Shown here one piece after another: positions 56,097-64,000 of a stretch of DNA of 64,000 nt. A model generated the notes under the pieces. It was not told where the DNA came from, did not search any database, and saw nothing but the letters and a program-made list of their open reading frames with translations. Position numbers and translations under genes: made by a program. Origin of the DNA: Veillonella parvula (lineage in GTDB: Bacteria > Bacillota > Negativicutes > Veillonellales > Veillonellaceae); NCBI RefSeq assembly GCF_036456085.1, contig NZ_CP138632.1:2027001-2091000 (forward strand). The letters run 5' to 3'. How positions within the stretch are numbered: position 1 is the first letter of the stretch; every line of letters begins with the position of its first letter.

Positions 56097-57053
56097 ATGG
56101 ATGTAGGTATTTTAATTTTGATTCCCATTCTGCTGATTGGTATTATGGTATTTTTATATGTTGTGCCATTAGGGCTTTGGGTATCTGCTTTAGCAGCGGG
56201 TGTTAATGTTGGTATCTTTACACTTGTAGGTATGCGCTTGCGTCGCGTAAATCCGTCTCAAATTGTAATGCCGTTGATTAAAGCTAATAAAGCGGGGCTT
56301 GATGTGAATGTAAATCAGTTGGAAGCTCATTACCTAGCAGGTGGTGACGTTGACCGCGTTGTAGATGCTTTGATTGCCGCTGAACGGGCATCCATTCCGT
56401 TGACCTTTGAACGTTCCGCAGCTATCGACCTCGCCGGTCGTGATGTATTGGAAGCGGTTCAAATGTCCGTTAATCCTAAAGTGATTGAAACTCCAATTAT
56501 TTCTGCGGTAGCAAAAAATGGTATCGAATTGAAAGTTCGTGCTCGTGTTACTGTACGTGCGAATATCGATCGCCTCGTTGGTGGTGCTGGTGAAGCCACA
56601 ATTATTGCCCGTGTAGGTGAAGGTATCGTAACGACTGTAGGTTCCTCTGAAGAACATACAGATGTATTGGAAAATCCAGATCACATTTCCCGTACTGTAT
56701 TGGGTAAAGGCCTTGATGCGGGTACTGCATTCGAAATCTTGTCCATCGATATTGCTGACGTAGATGTGGGACGTAACATCGGTGCTCAATTGCAAACTGA
56801 CCAAGCGGAAGCAGATAAGAAAATTGCTCAAGCTCGTGCCGAAGAACGCCGTGCAATGGCGGTTGCGACAGAACAAGAAATGCGTGCTAAAACACAAGAC
56901 ATGCAAGCTAAGGTTGTGGAAGCACAAGCTGAAGTTCCTAAAGCGTTGGCAGAGGCTTTCAGAAATGGTAATCTAGGCGTTATGGATTACTACAATATGA
57001 ACAATATTATTGCAGACACTAAAATGCGTGAAAACTTAGCAGATGGTGAATAG
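56097..57053 (+). CDS. floA: Flotillin-like protein FloA
   Basis: 318 aa from the ATG at 56097 (GGAGG 6 bases before; an in-frame ATG at 56085 is less likely). N-terminal membrane segment(s) (about 4-50), then a PHB-like domain ([26 protein letters not shown]-like [17 protein letters not shown]) and a Gln/Glu/Ala-rich coiled coil ([20 protein letters not shown]). It scaffolds functional membrane microdomains. An ACTTTCACAA-like element (GCTTTCACAA, 56061-56070) lies just upstream. Confidence 0.95.
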   Translation: MDVGILILIPILLIGIMVFLYVVPLGLWVSALAAGVNVGIFTLVGMRLRRVNPSQIVMPLIKANKAGLDVNVNQLEAHYLAGGDVDRVVDALIAAERASIPLTFERSAAIDLAGRDVLEAVQMSVNPKVIETPIISAVAKNGIELKVRARVTVRANIDRLVGGAGEATIIARVGEGIVTTVGSSEEHTDVLENPDHISRTVLGKGLDAGTAFEILSIDIADVDVGRNIGAQLQTDQAEADKKIAQARAEERRAMAVATEQEMRAKTQDMQAKVVEAQAEVPKALAEAFRNGNLGVMDYYNMNNIIADTKMRENLADGE

Positions 57054-57061
57054 GAGTAGCT

Positions 57062-57718
57062 ATGGACTCTATTTTGTCTTCAGTGCTATCCATCTTTTCG
57101 CATAATCCAATCTTTGTTTTAGGTATCATCGCGTACATTGCTTTTTCCATTATAAAAAATAAGAATACTGAAGAGTCTGAAGAGTATGATGAGTATGAAA
57201 GCTCTGGTGGCGGAACTTGGGAAGATATGGAGCGCGAATATGGCATCTCCATAGAACGCAAGGTAGATGAACCGTCTATGGATGATTTGTCTAAGGTTGA
57301 TGACTTTTATCGGGACTCTTATGAAGATAAACCGATTGTAAATCAGCAACCAGAAGCACCATCGAAAACTATGGAGGACATACATTTCAATGAAGAGGCT
57401 GCAGCAGCTCAACGAGATATTGAAGCCTTATCAATGAAAAGTTCCAGTAGCAATCCGAGTTATACTACCAGTAAGACTCGCTTAGATAGAGAAGCTGTTA
57501 CGGGACCGACCTTAAGTGAAAGACTAGCTGAGTTTAAACGAGATAAAGTAGCTAAAGAGGGGCAAGTTCTTATTGAAAATGTAGGCATTACAACTGCGCC
57601 TACTGCTCTAGCTGCGACTTCAACTCGCGGTCGTAAATCTAATCATGCTTTAAAAGAGGGCATGAAATGGTCCATCATTTTAAGTAAACCTAAAGCTCTT
57701 GAACGTAGATACCGTTAA
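57062..57718 (+). CDS. Membrane-anchored acidic protein following floA
   Basis: 218 aa. One N-terminal membrane segment (about 17-31, FVLGIIAYIAFSII) is followed by a Glu/Asp/Ser/Tyr-rich, probably disordered cytoplasmic region (EESEEYDEYESSGGG, DDLSKVDDFYRDS) and a basic C-terminus ending MKWSIILSKPKALERRYR. No family recognised. It starts 8 bases after floA, so it is the third gene of the operon and may be a FloA partner (inference). Confidence 0.75.
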   Translation: MDSILSSVLSIFSHNPIFVLGIIAYIAFSIIKNKNTEESEEYDEYESSGGGTWEDMEREYGISIERKVDEPSMDDLSKVDDFYRDSYEDKPIVNQQPEAPSKTMEDIHFNEEAAAAQRDIEALSMKSSSSNPSYTTSKTRLDREAVTGPTLSERLAEFKRDKVAKEGQVLIENVGITTAPTALAATSTRGRKSNHALKEGMKWSIILSKPKALERRYR

Positions 57719-57854
57719 TGAAGCAATCTATTTATAAATGTATAAACTAATTATGGTTTTATTGGAACATAAATAATAATGGATTGTGCATTGATGTGGT
57801 ATAGCAACCATACTGTCACATATCATAATGTGGGGCATATAATTACATATTGAA

Positions 57855-57904
57855 AGAGGTTCCTATTGGTCACCTATGTGACTATTAGGAACCTCTTTTT
57901 TATT
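57855..57904. terminator. Terminator after floA operon
   Basis: AGAGGTTCCTA (57855-57865) pairs exactly with TAGGAACCTCT (57886-57896), then TTTTTTATTG; GGTCAC/GTGAC pairs inside. Confidence 0.85.
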
Positions 57905-57913
57905 GTTTTTTCC

Positions 57914-57930
57914 TAGTGAAACTTTCACAA
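57914..57930. promoter_or_regulatory. Palindrome before five-HTH gene
   Basis: TAGTGAAACTTTCACAA differs from the glmM-leader palindrome by one base and lies 40 bases before the start codon, again with ACTTTCACAA in sense orientation. Confidence 0.45.
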
Positions 57931-57970
57931 TAATAGGGGAAGGAGTTCGTTTATAAGGAAAGGTAAAATT

Positions 57971-58702
57971 ATGTATCGAAATGTGCGTGTTATACCAAAA
58001 CAGTTGTTGCACCAATTATATATAGAGAAGCAATGGAGCGTTCGCGATGTGGCGGATTATTTTCAATGTAGTGTTGATACCATCATGCGCCGTATGAAAG
58101 CGTACGATATCGAACGGAGGCCTCTGAAGAAAGAAATCAATATGGTCCATGTACAAGCTTTGTATGAGACCGGTAAGTGGTCGCTCCATTCATTAGCAAA
58201 GCGTTATGATGTGTCTATTACGACGATAGCGAATCGCTTGAAAGAATATGGATTGGCTTGTCAGCAATCAAATAAAAACGTCTCTATAGATGTAGTACGT
58301 ATATGTAGGGCTTATAAAAGTGGAAATAGTACAGATGCCATTGCTCGTATGTATGGTATATCGCGATGGAAAGTTCACCATGTATTGCGGCATATGGGGA
58401 ATTGCTTACTTCCTAAAGTTCGAAAGCCTATGCGCGTAGAGGAGATGGCTTATTTATATATTCATCATCACATGAGTACAGATGACATTGGACTGGCTTA
58501 TGGGATACGTGGTTCTACAGTGGCAATGTATTTGCGAGAGCAAGGTATAGAAATAAGGGCAAATACTCTTGATCTAGACGAAAATAAGATTAAAAAACTC
58601 CGTGCACAAGGTTATGGAGTTGCAAAGATTGCACAGGCGATGGGATGCTCTACCTCTGCTGTGCGAAAGCGTCTAGCTATGAAAAAATATATCTCTCCTT
58701 GA
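57971..58702 (+). CDS. Protein of five tandem helix-turn-helix units
   Basis: 243 aa made almost wholly of repeated HTH units of about 45 residues: about 10-46 (WSVRDVADYFQCSVDTIMRR), 57-94 (WSLHSLAKRYDVSITTIANR), 104-141 (NSTDAIARMYGISRWKVHHV), 154-190 (MSTDDIGLAYGIRGSTVAMY) and 203-237 (YGVAKIAQAMGCSTSAVRKR). Each looks like the HTH of resolvases or transposases, but no catalytic domain is present. It could be a DNA-binding protein that reads long or repeated targets, or a domesticated transposase part. A membrane-protein gene follows 54 bases later. Confidence 0.75.
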   Translation: MYRNVRVIPKQLLHQLYIEKQWSVRDVADYFQCSVDTIMRRMKAYDIERRPLKKEINMVHVQALYETGKWSLHSLAKRYDVSITTIANRLKEYGLACQQSNKNVSIDVVRICRAYKSGNSTDAIARMYGISRWKVHHVLRHMGNCLLPKVRKPMRVEEMAYLYIHHHMSTDDIGLAYGIRGSTVAMYLREQGIEIRANTLDLDENKIKKLRAQGYGVAKIAQAMGCSTSAVRKRLAMKKYISP

Positions 58703-58756
58703 TGTAGTGTGGTAGATACTATATACTTAAATTTATACAATGATGGGAGGAATATT

Positions 58757-59695
58757 ATGCTCGAAATTATATCTGCTTTAACACCGTTTTTATTACTGGG
58801 CTTAGTGGCTGCTGGCTTATCTCGCCTTTCTGGGGTAGCCTTATCAATGGTTGTAGTACCAACCTTATTGATTTGGGGTGCCACTGCGGTTGACGTAATC
58901 GCCTTTATGTTGCTTTTTGTGGTGTACAACAACTTCACTATGGAAACACAAGATATTCGTTTAGATTATAAAGATCTTGTCTTATTCCCTAAATGGCGCT
59001 TGTGCATTCCCTTCATTTTGAGTTTGGGAAGCGCCTTCTTTGTTCCTGCTGCAGGCATTGCTGTTTTTATGGCTTGCTTTGTTTTAGAGTTATTGGCTAC
59101 TGTGTATAAACGCATTCCTGAAAATAAACGGCCTCGTTTACAGCGCGTAATAGTGGCATCGATTTTGAGTGCCATTGTAACAGCTGTAGGCGCGTATATA
59201 GGTCCTAAAATTCCTAGTGAATTCTACTTTGTTTGTGTAGGCTTATCCATTTTAATCGTTACGGACTTTGCATGGTATGCCGGCAAGCATAGAGATGCTT
59301 TTAGAAGCGCATGGGATAGCATTTGGGCTGGTTTTAATATATTCTTAGGTATGTTTGGCGTAGAGGCTTCCTATTATCCAGCTGCACTTACGCGATCCAT
59401 TCCAAATCCAATGGATCGCATGTTGCCTATGGTTACTGTAGTAGGTGGCTATGCAGGACTTATGGTAGTATTCGGCTTTTATAACATTTTTTCTATACCG
59501 TCTTTAATTACAGCTATTGGTGCTGCTATAGGGATACGCCTCTTTGGTATGTATGAATTTCCTCGGAATGGCAGTTTTTCTTATTTAGCAATCGGTTTTG
59601 CCGTGGCTGCTGTAATTTGCTTGTATCTCGTATCTCCGACACCAGTTGGTTTTGATCATATTAATACCTTAGTTTCTCAACCAATTGGCCAATAA
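58757..59695 (+). CDS. Multi-pass membrane protein, possibly TauE/SafE-like
   Basis: 312 aa from the ATG at 58757 (GGGAGG upstream). About eight to ten membrane segments. LLLGLVAAGLSRLSGVALSM near the N-terminus and a repeated layout in the second half (FNIFLGMFGVEASYYPAALT) recall TauE/SafE anion exporters, but the match is loose. It follows the five-HTH gene and may be under its control. The substrate is unknown. Confidence 0.7.
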   Translation: MLEIISALTPFLLLGLVAAGLSRLSGVALSMVVVPTLLIWGATAVDVIAFMLLFVVYNNFTMETQDIRLDYKDLVLFPKWRLCIPFILSLGSAFFVPAAGIAVFMACFVLELLATVYKRIPENKRPRLQRVIVASILSAIVTAVGAYIGPKIPSEFYFVCVGLSILIVTDFAWYAGKHRDAFRSAWDSIWAGFNIFLGMFGVEASYYPAALTRSIPNPMDRMLPMVTVVGGYAGLMVVFGFYNIFSIPSLITAIGAAIGIRLFGMYEFPRNGSFSYLAIGFAVAAVICLYLVSPTPVGFDHINTLVSQPIGQ

Positions 59696-59843
59696 TAATA
59701 GATAATGTAAGTCTATTGATATATTTTAATAAGTTCTTTAGTTGCTTTCACCTAGGAGCTAATTGGATTATAATGTGTGATATATCTCATATATTGTATT
59801 GAAAATTAAGTTCATATTAGAATGTGAAAGGAGTTGATGCTAT

Positions 59844-60437
59844 ATGGCAGAAACAATTGAAACAAGACCATTCCCTCCATTCTTACCAAAGAAGGCAACA
59901 GTCATGATGATGGGCACATTTCCTCCAGAACAATCAAAACGTGCTATGGAATTCCATTATCCAAATTTCCAAAATGATATGTGGCGTGTTTTTGGCCTCG
60001 TATTCTTTGATGAAAAGGATCATTTTAGAAATGGTGAGGAAAAAGCGATGGATCCTGAGAAGATTAAAGCCTTTTTGTCTGAAACTGGAATTGCATCTTG
60101 TCCTACTGTTTTGAAAGCTATTCGCGAAAAAGGGAATGCATCTGATGCATTTCTTAAGGTCGTTGAACCAGTTCCACTTGCGGACGTACTGGAGCAAATC
60201 CCTGACTGTAAGCATATTGGTACAACAGGCGGCAAGGCTACGGAGATTTTATTGAGCCTTTTACCAGAAAAGGTTAAATTACCTAAAACTGGTGAAACAA
60301 TTCCTTTTGTATTTAATGGTCGGGAATTGACATTGACACGTTTGCCATCTACATCACGTGCCTATCCGTTGAGCCTACCGAAAAAGGCTGAAGCGTACAA
60401 GAATTTCTTCAAAGCTTGTGGTCTAAAAACAAAATAA
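59844..60437 (+). CDS. Uracil-DNA glycosylase-superfamily protein
   Basis: 197 aa. MMMGTFPPEQSKRAMEFHYPN has the GTFPP-type nucleotide-pocket motif, then QNDMWRVFGLVFF, a mid segment with IASCPTVLKAIREKGNASD, KHIGTTGGKATEILL and RLPSTSRAYPLSLPKK. This is a single-domain member of the UDG fold group close to Mug-like hypothetical proteins. A base-excision role is likely but untested. RBS GAAAGGAG. Confidence 0.8.
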   Translation: MAETIETRPFPPFLPKKATVMMMGTFPPEQSKRAMEFHYPNFQNDMWRVFGLVFFDEKDHFRNGEEKAMDPEKIKAFLSETGIASCPTVLKAIREKGNASDAFLKVVEPVPLADVLEQIPDCKHIGTTGGKATEILLSLLPEKVKLPKTGETIPFVFNGRELTLTRLPSTSRAYPLSLPKKAEAYKNFFKACGLKTK

Positions 60438-60450
60438 ATATTTAAAGTAG

Positions 60451-60512
60451 CACCTTTAATGGTTGGCTTTGAGTCTTTTGGTCTCATCTGTCGCTATTGA
60501 AGGTGTTTTTAT
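60451..60512 (+). terminator. Terminator after UDG-family gene
   Basis: CACCTTTAAT (60451-60460) pairs with ATTGAAGGTG (60496-60505) including one G-U, with a 35-base loop, then TTTTTA. Confidence 0.6.
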
Positions 60513-60696
60513 ATCGTAAAAATATATGAGATATTAAAATGGAAATTAATGCATATTTATTGTGAATATGTAGTTTGTTATAAATAAAATTGATGAGATA
60601 TATAATATTTTAATTCTTGTTTTTTATAATGAGAGGTTTATAATTAACCGTTGTCGCAAACTGGTTGACAATAATTTAAAAAATGGAGTTGATAAT

Positions 60697-61947
60697 ATGG
60701 ATAAGGCTAAGGAGGCCTTGTGGACAAAATCCTTTGTCCTTGATACTTTGATTAATTTCTTAGTATTTTTAATTTATTATTTATTAATCGTTATTATTGC
60801 GGTTGTAGCAAAAGATAATCTTCATGCTACGGCTAGTCAAGCGGGACTTGCTGTTGGTATATATATTATTGGCACCGTTGTAGCCCGTTTGTTGGCAGGA
60901 CGGTTTATCAGTATCCTAGGGTGTCGCAAGATGCTCTATTTAGGGTTATTGATTTACTTGATTTCAACGGCTATGTATTTCTATACACCTAATTTACTAA
61001 TGCTTGATAGTGTTCGTTTCTTAAATGGTTTTGCTTATGGTATTACATCTACTGCTACAAGTACTATCATAGCTGCTATTATTCCTACGTCACGCCGTGG
61101 GGAAGGGATTAACTATTATGGCTTATCTACCTCTCTCGCCGCTGCAGTAGGGCCATTCTTAGGTATCTTGATGCTTCATAGTCTTGGTTATGATTTTATC
61201 ATCGCATTCTGTGTTGCACTTATCATCCTTTGCGGTATTGGCTCTGTCATCATGAAATTTAATGAACCTAAACTTGGTATTGAATCTGAAGCACATAAGG
61301 GCATTAGAATCTCGGACTACATTGAACCACGGATGAATTCAATCAGTCTTGTTTCCATTCTAGTCGGTTTTGCCTACTCTGGTGTTATTGGCTTTATGGC
61401 AGCCTACACAAAAGACCTAGATCTTATTATGGCAGGTACCTTCTTCTTTGTTGTATATGCTGTAGTTATTACTATAACAAGACCATTGCTTGGTATTGTG
61501 TTTGATATGAAAGGTGAAAACTTCGTTCTTTATCCTTGTTTTGTATCCTTAGCACTTGGTATTTTCTTATTATCCATCGCCCACTCTACATGGCTTGTGC
61601 TTTTATCGGCTGTGTTTGTTGGCCTTGGATATGGTACATTTATGTCCAACGGACAAGCTGTTACTGTTAAAATAGTACCTGTTCATCGTATTGGTGTTGC
61701 CACATCCACATACTTCATTGCCTTGGACATGGGGCTAGGCTTTGGCCCCTATATTTTAGGCGCTGTTAAAGAGGTTGTAGGTTATACTAGTATGTTCCAT
61801 GTAACCGTTGTTGTGGCGCTCCTTGCGCTGGTTGCTTATTATTTATTATATGGTCGTTATGTGGGGACTGAAAGAGATCTTTCTTTAAAAGCTCGCGCTG
61901 AAGAGGAAGAAATTAGAAATCGTAAGCGTAATAATAAGCTTGCGTAA
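60697..61947 (+). CDS. MFS transporter
   Basis: 416 aa, twelve membrane segments. The MFS loop motif appears as AGRFISILGCRKMLYLGLL, and VRFLNGFAYGITSTATSTII is typical of segment 4. A long central loop (EPKLGIESEAHKGIRISDYI) separates the halves, and the C-terminus is basic and Arg/Lys-rich. Probably an exporter of the drug or metabolite type; the substrate is unknown. Confidence 0.88.
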   Translation: MDKAKEALWTKSFVLDTLINFLVFLIYYLLIVIIAVVAKDNLHATASQAGLAVGIYIIGTVVARLLAGRFISILGCRKMLYLGLLIYLISTAMYFYTPNLLMLDSVRFLNGFAYGITSTATSTIIAAIIPTSRRGEGINYYGLSTSLAAAVGPFLGILMLHSLGYDFIIAFCVALIILCGIGSVIMKFNEPKLGIESEAHKGIRISDYIEPRMNSISLVSILVGFAYSGVIGFMAAYTKDLDLIMAGTFFFVVYAVVITITRPLLGIVFDMKGENFVLYPCFVSLALGIFLLSIAHSTWLVLLSAVFVGLGYGTFMSNGQAVTVKIVPVHRIGVATSTYFIALDMGLGFGPYILGAVKEVVGYTSMFHVTVVVALLALVAYYLLYGRYVGTERDLSLKARAEEEEIRNRKRNNKLA

Positions 61948-61957
61948 TATGTAAATT

Positions 61958-61998
61958 AAAAGGACTATACGAGCCTAGGCTCGTATAGTCCTTTTTGT
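61958..61998. terminator. Bidirectional terminator between MFS gene and pepT
   Basis: AAAGGACTATACGAGCC and GGCTCGTATAGTCCTTT form a near-perfect 17-bp stem around TA, with A and T runs outside. Confidence 0.9.
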
Positions 61999-62024
61999 TA
62001 TCTACTACTGCTTTGCTAATGCTA

Positions 62025-63248
62025 TTATTTTTCGATATTTACAATATTAACGATAACTTCAACAGCTTTTTTCATATCATCGATACATGCGAATTCATGA
62101 CGGCCATGTAGGTTTTCTACGCCTGTAAAAATATTTGGTGTAGGAATGCCCATGAAGGAGATTTTGGATCCATCTGTGCCACCGCGAATAGGATCACAAA
62201 TAGGTGTAATCCCAGCTTTTTCCATTGCTGCTTTGGCTACATTTACACATTCCATATTATCTTTGATGACATCGTACATGTTGTAGTATTGGTCTTTTAC
62301 AGATACTTCACATACTTCACGACCATATATTTCGTTCAATGTTTGACCTGCTTGTAAGAAGAATGCTTTTTTTGCTTCGAACAGTTCCTTGTCATGGTCG
62401 CGGATAATGTAGTTCATTTTACCGGTATCTACTTGTGTTTCCATGCTCATGAGCATAAAAAAACCTTGGCGACCACAGGTGTGTTCAGGAACAGCTGCTC
62501 CTGGCAATAAAGCGTCAAATTGCATAGCTAGTTTAGCACAGTTGATCATAATGCCCTTGGCTGTGCCGGTGTGAACAGAAACACCTTTTAGGGTAACGGT
62601 ACCGCCAGCTGCATTAAAGGTTTCGTATTCAAGTTGGCCTAGACTTTCACCATCGATAGTGTAAGCATAGTCTACAGGGAATTGTTTAACATCGAAGTGG
62701 TCTGCTCCAGTACCGATTTCTTCGTCTGGACCGAAAGCACACATGATTTTACCATGTTTGATTTCTGGATGAGCTACGAGGTAGGTGAGCGCTTCCATGA
62801 TTTCACAGATACCAGCCTTGTCGTCACCACCGAGGAGTGTTAAACCGTCGGTTACAACTAAGGACTTGCCAATGTAATTTTTTAGATTTGGAAAGTCGGC
62901 ACGTCGGGTGAAGATTTGGTGTTCTTTATTGAGGCAAATATCACTACCATCATAGTTTTCTACGATACGAGGTTTAATATTTTCTGCATTATAATCAGCT
63001 GTATCCATATGGGCAATGAAGCCGATGGAAGGAGCTTTCTCATCAGTGTTAGCATGTAATGTGCCGATGACAAAACCATTTTCACGATTATAAATAACCT
63101 CATCTAAACCTATTGCTTTTAAATCGGGAACGAGCACATTCGTAGCAAAGTCTACTTGAGTTTGAGTACTAGGAATGGTTGTACTTTCCTCATTAGACCG
63201 TGTATTTATGCTCGTATAGCGTACAAAACGTTCGACCATTGATTCCAT
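62025..63248 (-). CDS. pepT: Peptidase T (tripeptide aminopeptidase)
   Basis: 407 aa M20 metallopeptidase. Zinc ligands are seen in order: GFIAHMDTADYN (His, with the catalytic Asp), GGDDKAGICEIM (bridging Asp), FGPDEEIGTGADHF (catalytic Glu and ligand), YTIDGESLGQ (Asp) and a C-terminal GRHEFACI (His). It releases the N-terminal residue of tripeptides in the cytoplasm. RBS GGAGG. It is divergent from an oligopeptide transporter, which would supply its substrates. Confidence 0.95.
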   Translation of the reverse strand: MESMVERFVRYTSINTRSNEESTTIPSTQTQVDFATNVLVPDLKAIGLDEVIYNRENGFVIGTLHANTDEKAPSIGFIAHMDTADYNAENIKPRIVENYDGSDICLNKEHQIFTRRADFPNLKNYIGKSLVVTDGLTLLGGDDKAGICEIMEALTYLVAHPEIKHGKIMCAFGPDEEIGTGADHFDVKQFPVDYAYTIDGESLGQLEYETFNAAGGTVTLKGVSVHTGTAKGIMINCAKLAMQFDALLPGAAVPEHTCGRQGFFMLMSMETQVDTGKMNYIIRDHDKELFEAKKAFFLQAGQTLNEIYGREVCEVSVKDQYYNMYDVIKDNMECVNVAKAAMEKAGITPICDPIRGGTDGSKISFMGIPTPNIFTGVENLHGRHEFACIDDMKKAVEVIVNIVNIEK

Positions 63249-63495
63249 AATGAAGCCTCCTCGTAAGTAAACATACGTGTTATACAGGGCAGTATACGAT
63301 ACCGTTACATAATAGAGATTCTTAATATACTTTCATTGTAGAACAGGGACGCCAAAAATGCAAAATAATTATTTATAGGGGGTGTATTGTTTTATTCGCA
63401 TAGTGCATAGAAAACCATTGAACCATGTGTAGTACCGTGTTAGTATAAAGGTGAATAGTTATACGTTTGTACTTTTTCTGTGAGGAGGTTTTACT

Positions 63496-64000
63496 ATGTC
63501 GGACGAGGTTCGTTCCATTCCACCCATAGAACCGGTGTTAGATCCTAAGAAAGATTACGTAGAGATTAACTCATATGTAGTATTCTGGGGCTTGTTCTAT
63601 GCGGCAGTTTTCACACTGGCTGTTGGCTATTTATGTTTGAAAATCGGTCAAACAGTAGATGCTTTTGCACCAGTATCTGTACTTGCTATGGGTACAGCAG
63701 TTATTTTAAAACGGCAAAATGCTTTTGCCGAAACGGTACACATTCAAGCTATCGCTAGTTCTAGTACGAACACATTAGCAGGGGCTATGTTCTTCTTGCC
63801 AGCTCTTTACATCTGGAATGTAACAGATGTATCATTCGTACAAATGGCGATTCCTATCATTCTTGGCGGCGTTTTAGGTGTTTTATTATGCGTTATGTTC
63901 CGTCGCTATTTCGTTGAGGAAATGCACTATGTGTATCCGTTCCCAAGTGGTCGTGCTGCAGCGGAAGTATTGATGAGTAATGAAGGCAGCAAAGCAAAAC
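63496..64000 (+). CDS. OPT-family oligopeptide transporter, N-terminal part
   Basis: 168 codons, open at the right edge. The start ATG at 63496 has GAGGAGG 6-7 bases upstream. LFYAAVFTLAVGYLCLKIGQ, then the segment IQAIASSSTNTLAGAMFFLPAL and VYPFPSGRAAAEVLMS (the proton/peptide-coupled OPT pattern) identify the family. It is divergent from pepT, a sensible pairing of peptide import and cleavage. Substrates may be small peptides or metal chelates. Confidence 0.9.
   Translation, partial: MSDEVRSIPPIEPVLDPKKDYVEINSYVVFWGLFYAAVFTLAVGYLCLKIGQTVDAFAPVSVLAMGTAVILKRQNAFAETVHIQAIASSSTNTLAGAMFFLPALYIWNVTDVSFVQMAIPIILGGVLGVLLCVMFRRYFVEEMHYVYPFPSGRAAAEVLMSNEGSKAK

Noticed and set aside
56334-56927. Reverse-strand frame of 197 codons opposite floA
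   Set aside because: The composition is unlike a protein and floA is certain on the other strand.

Overview
The window most likely comes from a Veillonella-type Negativicute, a Firmicute lineage with an outer membrane. The base composition is AT-rich. Firmicute traits are the cdaA-cdaR-glm genes, a glmS ribozyme, FloA/NfeD, DUF951 and strong GGAGG ribosome sites. Envelope traits of a diderm are an autotransporter with a C-terminal barrel and meso-diaminopimelate enzymes. Genus is inferred from protein style and gene content, not from a database match. I saw no rRNA, tRNA, prophage, insertion sequence or CRISPR array.

Layout. 1-2.3 kb: the end of a molybdenum-hydroxylase maturation cluster (MocA-like, YqeB, two XdhC-type proteins). 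2.4-7.5 kb: cdaA, cdaR, an FAD dehydrogenase and glmM. 7.5-11.5 kb: accessory genes (racemase, TPR protein, secreted beta-helix protein) and an unexplained structured intergenic block. 11.7-15.4 kb: glmS ribozyme and glmS, trpS, a membrane protein. 15.6-19.5 kb: a polar amino acid ABC operon ending in a secreted protein of unknown function. 19.6-22.6 kb: UspA, a metal-sensing ArsR regulator, a DMT exporter, an AEC transporter. 22.9-25.3 kb: modABC. 25.3-29.7 kb: thiamine salvage, with two TPP riboswitches back to back (cytX on one side; thiW, thiD and a thiM-thiE fusion on the other). 29.8-35.1 kb: rubrerythrin, then selD-yedF-DUF3343 and small stress proteins. 35.1-42.9 kb: ychF, cfa, ddh, an autotransporter, dapL. 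43.1-45.7 kb: a two-gene cassette of a PD-(D/E)XK-type nuclease and a beta-CASP metallo-beta-lactamase, followed by a structured RNA. 45.8-54 kb: MFS exporter, rpsF-ssb-rpsR, a MerR regulator divergent from a DXS-like enzyme, trmB, ftsW/rodA. 54-64 kb: uracil permease, NfeD-FloA, a five-HTH protein, a membrane protein, a UDG-family protein, an MFS transporter, pepT and the start of an OPT transporter.

How the genes fit together. YqeB, MocA, XdhC, ModABC, SelD, YedF and DUF3343 together match the known trait of selenium-dependent molybdenum hydroxylases. CdaA, CdaR, GlmM and GlmS link c-di-AMP and cell-wall precursor supply. Ddh and DapL are two separate one-step bypass enzymes towards diaminopimelate and lysine. 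The thi genes form a salvage-only set inside this window.

Best candidates for something undescribed: the nuclease/beta-CASP pair with its adjoining RNA (43.1-45.7 kb); a DXS-like enzyme that has lost conserved Arg residues and sits behind a textbook 19-bp-spacer MerR promoter (48.2-50.6 kb); a protein made of five tandem helix-turn-helix units (58 kb); an eight-copy heptamer tract upstream of yedF; a repeat family around rubrerythrin; and a recurrent ACTTTCACAA element just upstream of several genes.
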